Below the pieces are notes generated by a model. That model was not told where the DNA came from. It worked only from the letters and a program-made list of their open reading frames with translations, and ran no database searches. A stretch of 41,827 nucleotides of DNA from assembly GCA_905233585.1 (NCBI GenBank), contig CAJOFD010000032.1, positions 1 through 41,827 on the forward strand, given 5' to 3'. Position 1 is the stretch's first letter; the number at the start of each line of letters is the position of its first letter. The position numbers and the translations under genes were made by a program. Below, in pieces: positions 31,686 to 40,258 of the stretch. The stretch is from an uncultured Bacteroidales bacterium. Lineage in GTDB: Bacteria; Bacteroidota; Bacteroidia; Bacteroidales; WCHB1-69.

Positions 31686-32924
31686 ATGCTTAATATGGAA
31701 CCATCGAAAATTTTCACACCATGTAAAATAGGTAATATCACTTTACGCAACCGCACGATTAGGTCTGCGGCATTTGAAAACATGGCTTACAACAATAGAC
31801 CATCAAAAGATTTGTTCGATTATCATACCGCCGTTGCTCGTGGTGGGATAGGTATGACTACCGTTGCCTATGCTTCTGTTAATAGAAGTGGAGTTTCTTT
31901 TAAAGGACAGTTGTGGATGAGAGAAGAAATTGTTCCGGAGTTGAAACAATTGACAGATGCCATTCATGCAGAAGGGGCTTTGGCTTCCATACAGTTAGGT
32001 CATTGCGGAAATATGACTCACTGGTACACAGCAGGCCAAATGCCGGTAGGAGCATCTTCGGGGATAAATCTGTATTCGCCAACCATTGTCAGAAAATTGA
32101 AAGAAAATGAGATAAACGACCTTGTTGAAGATTTCGGTCGGGCGGTGGAAATGGTTAAACGTGCCGGCTTTGATTGTGTGGAAATACATGCCGGACATGG
32201 CTATCTTATCAGTCAATTCCTTTCTCCATACACCAACCATAGGAAAGATAAATTTGGCGGTAGCCTTGCCAATCGCATGAGGTTTATGGAGATGGTTATC
32301 AAAAAAGTCAAGGAGGTTGCAGGGGAAGATTTGGCTGTAGTTGTCAAAGTGAATATGCACGATGGCTTCAAACGGGGAATGCAACGCAACGAATGTTTGG
32401 AAGTTGCCAGAAAATTGGAAGAATTAAAAGTAGATGCACTTGTACTTACAGCGGGTTTTGTCAGCAAGGCTCCTATGGAAGTGATGAGAGGTGCTATGCC
32501 CTTGAAAACATTGGCACATTATATGGATCCTTTGAAATTTTGGTGGTTAAAAATAGGTATCAGGCTTTTCGGAAGATTGCTTATACCTACAGTTCCTTTT
32601 AAAGAAGCCTATTTTCTGGAAGATGCCAAAGAATTTCGCAAAGCAGTACAAATGCCTCTTATATATGTTGGAGGAATTGTTTCCAAAGAAAAAATGGAAG
32701 AGGTTTTGAATGAAGGTTTTGTTGCTGTACAGATGGCAAGAGCCTTGGTACACGATACTGATTTTGTCAATAAACTGAAAACAGGAGAAATAACACGCAG
32801 TGGCTGCAAACATTCCAATTATTGTATAGGCAGAATGTATTCATTGGAAATGAAATGTCATCATTGTGTGGAAAACCTGCCAGCCAATTTGCAAAAAGAA
32901 ATAGAAAAAGCAGAAAACAAATAA
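31686..32924 (+). CDS. Old Yellow Enzyme-type NADH:flavin oxidoreductase
   Basis: 412 residues from 31686 (an equivalent ATG is at 31695), a single FMN-binding TIM barrel. Motifs: FTPCKIGNITLRNRTIRSA at the N-terminus, IQLGHCGN, the catalytic block EIHAGHGYLISQFLSPYTNHRKDKFGGSLANRMRF, and YVGGIVSKEKMEEVLNEGFVAVQMARALV for the flavin phosphate. The C-terminal cysteines (SGCKHSNYCIGR, KCHHC) recall the 4Fe-4S edge seen in 2,4-dienoyl-CoA-reductase-like members, but their spacing is unusual and the second FAD/NAD domain is absent. It is co-transcribed with the SRD5A-like gene. A matching role (reduction of the 4-ene to the 5-beta product, or of an enone precursor) is inferred from pairing only. 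Confidence 0.88.
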   Translation: MLNMEPSKIFTPCKIGNITLRNRTIRSAAFENMAYNNRPSKDLFDYHTAVARGGIGMTTVAYASVNRSGVSFKGQLWMREEIVPELKQLTDAIHAEGALASIQLGHCGNMTHWYTAGQMPVGASSGINLYSPTIVRKLKENEINDLVEDFGRAVEMVKRAGFDCVEIHAGHGYLISQFLSPYTNHRKDKFGGSLANRMRFMEMVIKKVKEVAGEDLAVVVKVNMHDGFKRGMQRNECLEVARKLEELKVDALVLTAGFVSKAPMEVMRGAMPLKTLAHYMDPLKFWWLKIGIRLFGRLLIPTVPFKEAYFLEDAKEFRKAVQMPLIYVGGIVSKEKMEEVLNEGFVAVQMARALVHDTDFVNKLKTGEITRSGCKHSNYCIGRMYSLEMKCHHCVENLPANLQKEIEKAENK

Positions 32925-32933
32925 AAATAAGCA

Positions 32934-33323
32934 ATGGAAATTATTGGAAACATTATCAATATATTACCTAAACAAACAGGTACAGGGAAAAACGGACAAT
33001 GGGAAAAACAAGAATTTATACTTGAAACCTTGGATCAATTTCCTCAAAAAGTTTGTATTGGACTTTGGGGTGAGAAAACAAATGTTTTAGGCTCTCAATT
33101 TACAGTCGGGAGCAGAGTTAAAGTGTCTATAAATATTGAATCTCGAGAATATAACGGCAAGTGGTACACGAATGTAAGAGCGTGGAATATCAGTGATGCC
33201 AATAATAATATGGAACAAAAAACAATTAAAACAGAGGCTGTTTCAAATATTGCAGATACAAGCAAAGATGAGTTGCCTCCTTTCTTATCAGAGGAAGAAC
33301 CTTTTGATACTTTGCCTTTCTAA
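32934..33323 (+). CDS. DUF3127 OB-fold, SSB-like protein
   Basis: 129 residues: an N-terminal beta-rich domain of about 95 residues (GNIINILPKQTGTGKNGQWEKQEFILET, VKVSINIESREYNGKWYTNVRAWNI) typical of DUF3127. A linker and an acidic, hydrophobic-ended tail (EEEPFDTLPF) follow, which resembles the C-terminal tip of single-strand binding proteins. DUF3127 proteins are found widely in Bacteroidota. It follows the OYE gene by 9 bases and converges on the sensor-kinase gene with a four-base overlap. A DNA-binding role is suggested by the fold and tail; no function is proven. Confidence 0.85.
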   Translation: MEIIGNIINILPKQTGTGKNGQWEKQEFILETLDQFPQKVCIGLWGEKTNVLGSQFTVGSRVKVSINIESREYNGKWYTNVRAWNISDANNNMEQKTIKTEAVSNIADTSKDELPPFLSEEEPFDTLPF

Positions 33324-36300
33324 TGTTTTTCGTAGCGGGGTAGGGTAAAAGTAAAGGTTGTTCCCTCATCGGGTTTGGACTCAAAAGAAATATTGCCTCC
33401 CCATGAAAAAACAATGTTTTTTACGACAGACAATCCAATGCCACTGCCGGAGGTTTTGGTGGTGAAATTGGGGTGAAAAATTTTATCTTTTTCTTCTGGA
33501 AGAATACCTTTCCCATTGTCGGTAATGCTGATTTGCCAAAAGTGTTCTCCATAGTCTTGCAATACAATATCAATGTTTAGTACTCTATCATTATACTGGG
33601 CTTGGATAGCATTTTTGATTAAATTGACCAAAACCCTGATAAATTGAGATTTGTCAATAAGAGCTAAAGGTTTGGTATTAGCGTATTTTCCTGTGAAACA
33701 AAATTTTATATGATTTTCTTCATCAAATAAATGTATGCTGTCCCAAATAAGGTCGGAGATGTTTTCTATTTGAGCATTGTTGGTTGTATTTCGTGCAATT
33801 GTGGAAAAAGAAGATGCTGTTTCATTTAAAACATCTATTTGCTCTAAAATCATCTGCATGTAATCTTTTAATTTTGTTTTGTCGATATTATCAATATTTT
33901 GCAAAAGCATTTGAGTTTTCAATCGCATAGGTGTTAGCGGATTTTTTATTTCGTGGGCAATCTGTTTGGCCATTTCTTTCCATGCCATTTCTTGGGCATT
34001 TCTTTCTAACATTTCGGCACTGATTTGCAGTCGTTCTTGCAAAATATTATAACTTTTTACCAATTGCCCTATTTCATCGTTTCTATCCCAAAATATTTTC
34101 TCAAAATTTTGATTTTCAACATCTATTTTTAATAGATTTTTTGTTACTTTTTGTAGTGGTTTTGTCAAAATTCTAACCATACTAAATCCCAGAATAATAA
34201 TGGCGAATATGATAAAGAGTCCCATTCCGATAAATTTAGAAACAAAATATTTGTATTTAACAATAACTTGTTGGAATGATGTTATTTTGGGGGCTAACAA
34301 ACCGGTATAGCCAATAATATGATTGTTGTTGTCTTGTATTGCCCGATAGATAAAATTGTAGTTGGTGTTTTCTTGTTCTTTGAAAAATTTTGTGCTATTT
34401 TTTACGATAAAAACTTGAAAAACAGTAGGGTTAATGATGGTATTGGTCATAATGCCTTTACCATAACTTTGCACAACCCTTCCGAATTGGTCATAAATAT
34501 TTACGTCTAAATATTCGGCATCAAATAATTTTTCCACCACATCGTTGATTTTGGTCAAAGCGGATTCGTTGAGAGTGGTAATGTTGTTTTCTTCAATAGT
34601 TAAAAATATTGTTCGTTGAATCTCTTTAGCGTTGTCAATTAACATTTCTTCATGATATTCTTCTCTTGTCATAATATAGAAACGAACAAAGAAAATCATA
34701 AATATGACAACAACAATAGCAAAAAACGAAGCAATGAAGCTGTTGAATATCAGGCTTATACTTATTGTAAGATGTTTTATTTTGGAATTGAAAAATGCAG
34801 ATAAAAACAGGATAAAAAACGAACAAATAAGATTTAAAATAACTATAATTTCCACAAAAGCAATATTTTGCCAAGGCGAAACTTTTGTTGGAGTAAAGAG
34901 TAAAATATAGTTGTCTTTGGCATAAGCAGAATAGTTTATTCTGTCATATTCGAATTGCATGGGACTATGGTTTAAGTTTTGATGATAGCCAGCAAAGGAA
35001 GGGGCAAATGGTTTTTTCCCTTGTCCTACCGTTGCTCTCAAAACTCCCTTTTCGTAAACTGCAAGAGCAAAATTGTTGTTGGGATTTTCGGCAATGTTTG
35101 CAAACGTATTGTTTTGCAAAACAATTAAAATCGTGTAAGTGTAAGTATTTGTTTGTATGGGTTGGTGAATGATATATTCGGTAAATCCCAAGCGTCTTTG
35201 GCGGGAAAAAATGGAGGTTGTTGAGATTGTATCTGACGGTAGATACTTTTGTTTGAGCGAAGTTATTTTGAATCGCTCCTTTTCGTTGGAAAGATTGCCC
35301 ACGTTGATAAAAATATTGTATTTATCAAATCTGCCTGCCAAATATTTGCTGAAAATATAATTTCTGATATTGGATTTTCCATCTGAATCTATTGATAAAT
35401 AGTGCTTTAATGTAGAATCTGATTCTATTTGTGAAACAATTTCTTGCAATTCAAATTTTATATAAGGGTCTTCTTGCAGAAAAATTTGTTCAACAAGGTT
35501 TGCTTCTTGCATTTTTTCTTTGTCTTTGTTAGAATGTCTTACATTGAAGAACAATATCAAACTCATTGTCAAAATACAAGAAAGATAGAACCAAAAATAG
35601 TTTTTTTTCTTTAATATTTGAATAATAATAAGACCGATAAAGAAAAATATAAAAACAAGATAAAACAAAAATGCAAAAGGATTATCGGCTAAATCTTGAG
35701 AAGGAATTAAAAAAAATGAAACTCCCACGATGCTACTCAGGCTGGCAATTAAGAATAGTTTGGTATCTCCTACTTTTTTATATACTTCGTAAATCGCTTT
35801 TTTGCTGGTAATCAATATTGTCCAAAATAAAAATAAAATAGACATAATCGCGACCCAACTTAAAATATCATATTGAAACATCATTCCGGGTTGCAAGGTT
35901 ATGATACTGTCTTGAGGTATATCTATTATGATTGTACAAATCAAATAATTAAAAACAATGATTACACTTAAACAGATAATTGTACCAATGATTTTAATAT
36001 ATTTCTTGGTATTATCGGTTGGCAAAGTGAAAAAATTGTCAAATAAAATGGCAATATTTAGAAAAAAGTAAGATAATACAAATAACTCGCCTAAAGAAAC
36101 AATTTTATAAGAAGAATAATAAAGAGGGTTGAATAGTTTTTGGCTAAAGAAAGTTCCTTTCAACAATAACAACTCTGCTAATCCGATTAATACGCCACTT
36201 GCCAAAACAAAAAGAAGGATGGGGCTTTGATTAAAAAACGCCAACCTATTTAACAAGCCGGCAAGAGCATAAACAATGAAAATAATTGCCGTCATTGTCA

Positions 36301-36913
36301 AGAAAAGAATAATTACAGCCAACAACGTATTTTCGTCATTATTGGCTTGAAAGTTCAAACCGAATATCGGTTCATCACAACGATTGACAATAATAAAATG
36401 GTTTGTATTTGGGGTTAAGTTTAGAGGAATAGGATTGGGAAAAACTTTGTTGTTTTTGTCTCGATTAAGCATATTCAACGAAAAACCGACAAAATATATA
36501 TTGTTTTCAACTGAAATGTTTTTGAGATAAATCCATTGATTTTGAACCTGATAAATGGAATCAAGTAATTCGTACCGCAAATTTTGCGGCACTCTGAATC
36601 TATTGGTATTCCATGCTCTTATTGTAGAGTCTTGATATACAAATACAAAAAATGAGTTTCCGTCAATATGATTGGATTCCAGAACACTTAACAATTTTTC
36701 GGAACTATTGATGTTTTTCGTTTCTTTTAGTGTCAAAAGAATATCATCAACTTGTTTTTCTTTGTTCCAAAATGTTTGTTGATAGGCCTCATAAAGATGT
36801 TTTGAAAAAGGAACCCCATTGCTATGCAATACAAACAAACAACAAGATGCCAATAAGACAATACTGACAATTAGAAGACTAAAACATTTTTTCTTGGTAT
36901 TAAGTTTTATCAT
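33320..36913 (-). CDS. Large multi-pass sensor histidine kinase (NtrY-like), orphan
   Basis: 1197 residues. It has an N-terminal membrane helix and an extracytoplasmic domain (about 35-200), a block of at least seven helices (about 205-470), a second extracytoplasmic domain, and further helices around 690-760. A periplasmic sensor region runs to about 900. A membrane helix then leads into HAMP (RILTKPLQKVTKNLL), a dimerisation domain with the phospho-acceptor His987 in AKQIAHEIKNPLTPMRL, and a full ATPase domain (N-box NLIKNAIQA, DNGKG, TTKTSGSGIGLSVVKNIV). Most kinases are shorter, and the central multi-helix sensor is unusual. No response regulator is encoded nearby. Its ATG overlaps the stop of the PLD-type gene by four bases, so the two are co-expressed. 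Confidence 0.88.
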   Translation of the reverse strand: MIKLNTKKKCFSLLIVSIVLLASCCLFVLHSNGVPFSKHLYEAYQQTFWNKEKQVDDILLTLKETKNINSSEKLLSVLESNHIDGNSFFVFVYQDSTIRAWNTNRFRVPQNLRYELLDSIYQVQNQWIYLKNISVENNIYFVGFSLNMLNRDKNNKVFPNPIPLNLTPNTNHFIIVNRCDEPIFGLNFQANNDENTLLAVIILFLTMTAIIFIVYALAGLLNRLAFFNQSPILLFVLASGVLIGLAELLLLKGTFFSQKLFNPLYYSSYKIVSLGELFVLSYFFLNIAILFDNFFTLPTDNTKKYIKIIGTIICLSVIIVFNYLICTIIIDIPQDSIITLQPGMMFQYDILSWVAIMSILFLFWTILITSKKAIYEVYKKVGDTKLFLIASLSSIVGVSFFLIPSQDLADNPFAFLFYLVFIFFFIGLIIIQILKKKNYFWFYLSCILTMSLILFFNVRHSNKDKEKMQEANLVEQIFLQEDPYIKFELQEIVSQIESDSTLKHYLSIDSDGKSNIRNYIFSKYLAGRFDKYNIFINVGNLSNEKERFKITSLKQKYLPSDTISTTSIFSRQRRLGFTEYIIHQPIQTNTYTYTILIVLQNNTFANIAENPNNNFALAVYEKGVLRATVGQGKKPFAPSFAGYHQNLNHSPMQFEYDRINYSAYAKDNYILLFTPTKVSPWQNIAFVEIIVILNLICSFFILFLSAFFNSKIKHLTISISLIFNSFIASFFAIVVVIFMIFFVRFYIMTREEYHEEMLIDNAKEIQRTIFLTIEENNITTLNESALTKINDVVEKLFDAEYLDVNIYDQFGRVVQSYGKGIMTNTIINPTVFQVFIVKNSTKFFKEQENTNYNFIYRAIQDNNNHIIGYTGLLAPKITSFQQVIVKYKYFVSKFIGMGLFIIFAIIILGFSMVRILTKPLQKVTKNLLKIDVENQNFEKIFWDRNDEIGQLVKSYNILQERLQISAEMLERNAQEMAWKEMAKQIAHEIKNPLTPMRLKTQMLLQNIDNIDKTKLKDYMQMILEQIDVLNETASSFSTIARNTTNNAQIENISDLIWDSIHLFDEENHIKFCFTGKYANTKPLALIDKSQFIRVLVNLIKNAIQAQYNDRVLNIDIVLQDYGEHFWQISITDNGKGILPEEKDKIFHPNFTTKTSGSGIGLSVVKNIVFSWGGNISFESKPDEGTTFTFTLPRYEKH

Positions 36914-37995
36914 AGCAAATGACTAAAAGGTAAAATAAAAAGGGCGATTATTTTTTTCAAAAAAGATTGTTGTTGCCATTTTTCGCTATCAAATGGTAAT
37001 GTTCTTTCCAATGTTCCTTCAACGTGTTCGTCAATGAGAGCTGCAATTTTTTCGTCATTGCCTAACATGGCAATTTCAAACATATATTTAAAACTGCGGT
37101 GGTCAATGTTTGCTGAAGCGATAGAAAAAATCTGATCATCTATTCTTATGAGTTTGGCATGCAAATTTCCTGGTTGAAAAAACAGAATATTTATGCCATG
37201 GTTATGCAATTGTTCCAAAAATAAATCTCTCACGTAGTCTGCTAATTTCACATCTGAATTTTGAGGTAGAACAATGCTTACTTTTACACCTCGTTTCACA
37301 GCAAGAATTAAGGCTTTGTAAATACTATGTCCCGGCAGAAAATAAGGGGTTTCTATAATTATACTTTTTTCGGCTTTGTTTATCATTTTCAGATAGTTCT
37401 TTTTTATACGCTGGGAAAATATTGATGGAATTTCCCGAATAAAAAATAAATTGTTGTAGCGAATGGTTTTCCGATACAATTTTTTGGATTGCGTAATGGT
37501 AAAATCTTTATTGTAGATTTTAAAATTGTCCAAAAATATTTTTTTTAATGTGGTACAAACTCCGCCTTCCATTCTCAAAATAGATTCTCTCCATTTTTTT
37601 GAATATTGGGTAAAATTAGCCGACCCGATATAAGAAATTTTGTCATCAATAGCGATGATTTTTCTATGGTCTCTGCAATGGTTTTTTTTTAATAATGAAA
37701 TTGCGGCGAAAACAAATTTTTTAAACAATCTTACTTCAATATTTGCCGATTGCAGTTTTTTTAGGCAATTGTTGTTTGTGCCTGTTCCCCACCAATCGGC
37801 AAGTATTTTTACATGTACACCTCGTTGATGGCTGGCAATGAGAGCATCGGAAAGTTCTTGACCGACTTCATCGTCTGCTATACGAAAAGATTCAATGTAT
37901 ATATATTTTTGGGCTTTTGCAATGTCTTCGATTACATCTTTATACCATAAAGCCGTTGAACTGTAAAACTTATAATTTAATTCTTGTGAAGACAT
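36910..37995 (-). CDS. Phospholipase D/cardiolipin synthase-like protein
   Basis: 361 residues with two HKD motifs: HRKxxAIDD (His110, Lys112, Asp117) followed by YIGSANFTQYS, and HAKLIRIDD (His279, Lys281, Asp286) followed by SIASANIDHRSF. That is the full PLD active site. Cardiolipin synthases (usually about 480 residues) carry two N-terminal membrane helices that are missing here. Instead a hydrophobic segment ends the protein (FLKKIIALFILPFSHLL). It may be a soluble or peripherally bound phospholipid-transferring enzyme acting on phosphatidylglycerol. Coupling to a membrane sensor kinase suggests a membrane-stress role, which is inferred. Confidence 0.87.
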   Translation of the reverse strand: MSSQELNYKFYSSTALWYKDVIEDIAKAQKYIYIESFRIADDEVGQELSDALIASHQRGVHVKILADWWGTGTNNNCLKKLQSANIEVRLFKKFVFAAISLLKKNHCRDHRKIIAIDDKISYIGSANFTQYSKKWRESILRMEGGVCTTLKKIFLDNFKIYNKDFTITQSKKLYRKTIRYNNLFFIREIPSIFSQRIKKNYLKMINKAEKSIIIETPYFLPGHSIYKALILAVKRGVKVSIVLPQNSDVKLADYVRDLFLEQLHNHGINILFFQPGNLHAKLIRIDDQIFSIASANIDHRSFKYMFEIAMLGNDEKIAALIDEHVEGTLERTLPFDSEKWQQQSFLKKIIALFILPFSHLL

Positions 37996-38164
37996 TGAAA
38001 GGAAATAACTTTCTTTTGTACTCCCGACAGGAGTCCGTTTTTATTTGTATTTGTTAATTAAATGGTCATTCGTTATTTTATAAAAATATACTATTCAAAA
38101 AATGATTAAAGTTTTAAAAAATTAAAAAACGAAACCTAACAATGTAAATCCTATTTTGAATGTG

Positions 38165-38172
38165 CAAAAATA
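38165..38172 (-). promoter_or_regulatory. -7 box (TATTTTTG, minus strand) upstream of the PLD-type gene
   Basis: CAAAAATA on the plus strand is TATTTTTG on the minus strand, preceded by GTG and followed on the minus strand by CAC. It would give a leader of about 160 bases ahead of the ATG at 37995. The leader holds a small inverted repeat, ACTCC (38020-38024) with GGAGT (38030-38034). Confidence 0.45.
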
Positions 38173-38214
38173 ATCATAATTATTTTATCATAAGAAAAAA
38201 ATGTTGTATTTTTA

Positions 38215-38276
38215 TAGGTCGTATGACCTAATTTTTGAATTTTATCTGCAGTGTTAAAAAACATTGCAGATTTTTT
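38215..38276 (+). ncRNA. Hairpin pair with strong terminator; possible small RNA
   Basis: TAGGTC (38215-38220) pairs with GACCTA (38225-38230) over GTAT. Then ATCTGCA (38244-38250) pairs with TGCAGAT (38265-38271), continued by a G-T pair and TGTT (38252-38255) with AACA (38260-38263) around an AAAA loop. Five T (38272-38276) follow: a textbook plus-strand terminator with a 12-bp stem. No gene precedes it on this strand for more than 4 kb, so it must end a short transcript that starts nearby or antisense reads from the minus genes. The start site is unclear (a weak TATTTTTA lies just upstream). Confidence 0.5.
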
Positions 38277-38387
38277 GTGTTTTTACAAAAAAATCCCTCT
38301 CTGTTAGAGAATATTTCTCTTTATTATCAAACAATGATTTTCACAAAATAAATTATCTCTAAGGGTTTCAAATAAAGAAATATTTAC

Positions 38388-38395
38388 TATTTTTG
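38388..38395 (+). promoter_or_regulatory. -7 box (TATTTTTG) of the type I restriction-modification operon
   Basis: TATTTTTGCAC matches TAnnTTTG with a trailing C, 26 bases before the hsdM ATG. Upstream, TCTCT (38298-38302), AGAGA (38306-38310) and TCTCT (38316-38320) could pair in two alternative ways. Apart from the boxes and hairpins named here, 37996-38421 holds no gene that I can support. Confidence 0.6.
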
Positions 38396-38421
38396 CACTT
38401 TATTTTTTACAAAAAACCCAT

Positions 38422-40182
38422 ATGCAAACATCAGACCTGCAAAAAAGGACAACTATTAATATACAAGAAAAAGCCAATCTTATTTGGGCAATTGCCGACA
38501 AACTACAAGGAACTTATAAGCCACACGAATATGGTAATGTGGTGTTGCCTATGTGTGTGATTAAACGTTTTTCAGATACTCTTGCAAGCACCAAAGATAA
38601 GGTGATAAAAAAGAACGAGGAATTAGACAAAAGAAACTTACAAGTAAAAGATGGATTTCTCCGTTCTGCATCCGGTTACGATTTCTACAATACCTCCAAA
38701 TTCACTTTTGAAAGTCTTCTTTCTGACCCCGATAATATTGCCGACAATTTTCGTTCCTATTTGAATCACTTTTCTACCAATGTGATTGACATTTTGGAAA
38801 AGTTTAAATTTGATGAAGAAATCACCAAACTTGGCAACAACGGAATACTATATTATATCATTCAAGAATTTTGTTCCAAAAAGGCATATATGGGTGCCGA
38901 TGAGATTTCGGCAGTTGATATGGGATACATTTTTGAAGAATTGGTTAGAAAATTTTCTGAAAGTTACAATGAGGGTGCCGGAGAGCATTTTACTGCCCGT
39001 GATATTATCTATTTGATGGCAGAATTATTAGTTGCACCCAATAAAGCTTCCCTATATAAAGAAGGCATCACTGCCACCATTTATGATATGGCAATGGGAA
39101 CCTCTCAAATGTTAGATTGTCTATCCGAAAAATTGCACGAAATTGACCCCAATGCCAATCTTACCGAATTCGGGCAGGAAATAAACGACCAGACTTTTGC
39201 CATTGCCAAATCTAATATGTTGATTAAGGGTGGAGATGCCGAAAATATGAAACACGGTGATACACTTGCCAATGACCAATTTGAAGGTTTTACTTTTGAT
39301 TATATTATTTCTAATCCACCATTTGGCAGGGAGTGGAAAATATCCCAAAAAGCAGTAGTAGAAGAACACAAAAAAGGTGATTATGGTCGTTTTGGGGCAG
39401 GACTTCCCGCCATTGGCGATAGTCAGCAGTTGTTTGTCCTAAACGGTGTTGCCAAGTTGAAAGACAACGGGCGTATGGCCATCATTCAGAACGGTTCGCC
39501 GCTGTTCAAAGGCGACGCAGGCAGCGGTGAAAGCAATATCCGTGGTTATCTGCTGGAGAACGACTGGTTGGAGGCAATTGTGCAGATACCCAACGATATG
39601 TTCTACAACACGGGTATTGCCACCTACATTTGGGTTATTACCAAAGACAAGAGTGCCGAGCGTGCGGGCAAGGTACAGTTGATTGACGCGAGCAAGTGCA
39701 GTGTGAAGCGCAGGAAACCATTGGGCAACAAGCGCAACGAGTTCGACGAGACCTGCCTTGCCTTGATAACGAAAGCCTACAATGCCTTTGCAGATGCTAC
39801 CTATACAGACGGGGATCTGGTGGTCGAGAGCAAGGTGAAGGACAACGAGGATTTCAAATTCCGCAAAATCACCGTGGAATATCCATCTGTAGAGACGCAC
39901 GGTCGTGCGTCTCAAACGCCCGACAAGAAGGCAAAACCCGAAAAGGACACCGAGATAATCCCGTGGAAGGAGGATGTGCAGGCGTATATGGAAAAGAACG
40001 TGCTGCCGTTCCAGCCCAAGGCGAAGATAGTGGAGAAGCAGACCAAGATAGGGTATGAAATCCCGTTCACGAGGGAGTTCTACAAGTATGTGCCGTTGGA
40101 GGCGAGCGACAAAATCTTCGCCCACCTCAAAGAGTTGGAGGCGAAGGAAACCGAGTTGATGAACAAGATATTGGGGAGTTAG
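38422..40182 (+). CDS. hsdM: Type I restriction-modification DNA methyltransferase subunit
   Basis: 586 residues. The N-terminal helical domain has ANLIWAIADKLQGTYKPHEYGNVVLPM, and the HsdM-typical AGEHFTARDIIYLMAELLV follows. Motif I reads YDMAMGTSQML (221-231) where classical enzymes have DPACGTGGML-like sequence. Motif IV NPPFGREW (298-305) is intact, which indicates N6-adenine methylation. The last third holds target-side helices and a linker. From about 39450 the composition becomes clearly GC-richer than the first 1000 bases. A 22-bp palindrome is inserted in frame at 39892-39913 (residues about 491-498). HsdM works with HsdS, encoded at 41338, and HsdR, which must lie outside the window. 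It is followed by a PD-(D/E)xK gene. Methyl transfer looks possible, but the altered motif I lowers certainty. Confidence 0.9.
   Translation: MQTSDLQKRTTINIQEKANLIWAIADKLQGTYKPHEYGNVVLPMCVIKRFSDTLASTKDKVIKKNEELDKRNLQVKDGFLRSASGYDFYNTSKFTFESLLSDPDNIADNFRSYLNHFSTNVIDILEKFKFDEEITKLGNNGILYYIIQEFCSKKAYMGADEISAVDMGYIFEELVRKFSESYNEGAGEHFTARDIIYLMAELLVAPNKASLYKEGITATIYDMAMGTSQMLDCLSEKLHEIDPNANLTEFGQEINDQTFAIAKSNMLIKGGDAENMKHGDTLANDQFEGFTFDYIISNPPFGREWKISQKAVVEEHKKGDYGRFGAGLPAIGDSQQLFVLNGVAKLKDNGRMAIIQNGSPLFKGDAGSGESNIRGYLLENDWLEAIVQIPNDMFYNTGIATYIWVITKDKSAERAGKVQLIDASKCSVKRRKPLGNKRNEFDETCLALITKAYNAFADATYTDGDLVVESKVKDNEDFKFRKITVEYPSVETHGRASQTPDKKAKPEKDTEIIPWKEDVQAYMEKNVLPFQPKAKIVEKQTKIGYEIPFTREFYKYVPLEASDKIFAHLKELEAKETELMNKILGS
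39892..39913 (+). repeat. Palindromic repeat inserted in hsdM
   Basis: GAGACGCACG-GT-CGTGCGTCTC is a perfect 10-bp inverted repeat with a 2-base centre, preceded by TA. It sits in frame and encodes part of VETHGRASQT in a linker. It resembles the short GAGACGC...GCGTCTC hairpin repeats dispersed in some genomes, so it may be a mobile palindromic unit that entered this gene. Whether other copies exist in this genome cannot be told here. Confidence 0.6.
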
Positions 40183-40224
40183 GAATGAGGTGGGATTTTG
40201 CGTTTCTGTCTATGCAAAAAGTTG

Positions 40225-40232
40225 TACCTTTG
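40225..40232 (+). promoter_or_regulatory. -7 box (TACCTTTG) of the PD-(D/E)xK gene
   Basis: TACCTTTGCC fits TAnnTTTG with a trailing C and lies 27 bases before the ATG at 40259, so this gene may be expressed apart from hsdM. The nearest TTTG (40197-40200) is 24 bases upstream, a little far for -33. Confidence 0.5.
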
Positions 40233-40258
40233 CCAGATAATATTATAATGGAAGCAAG

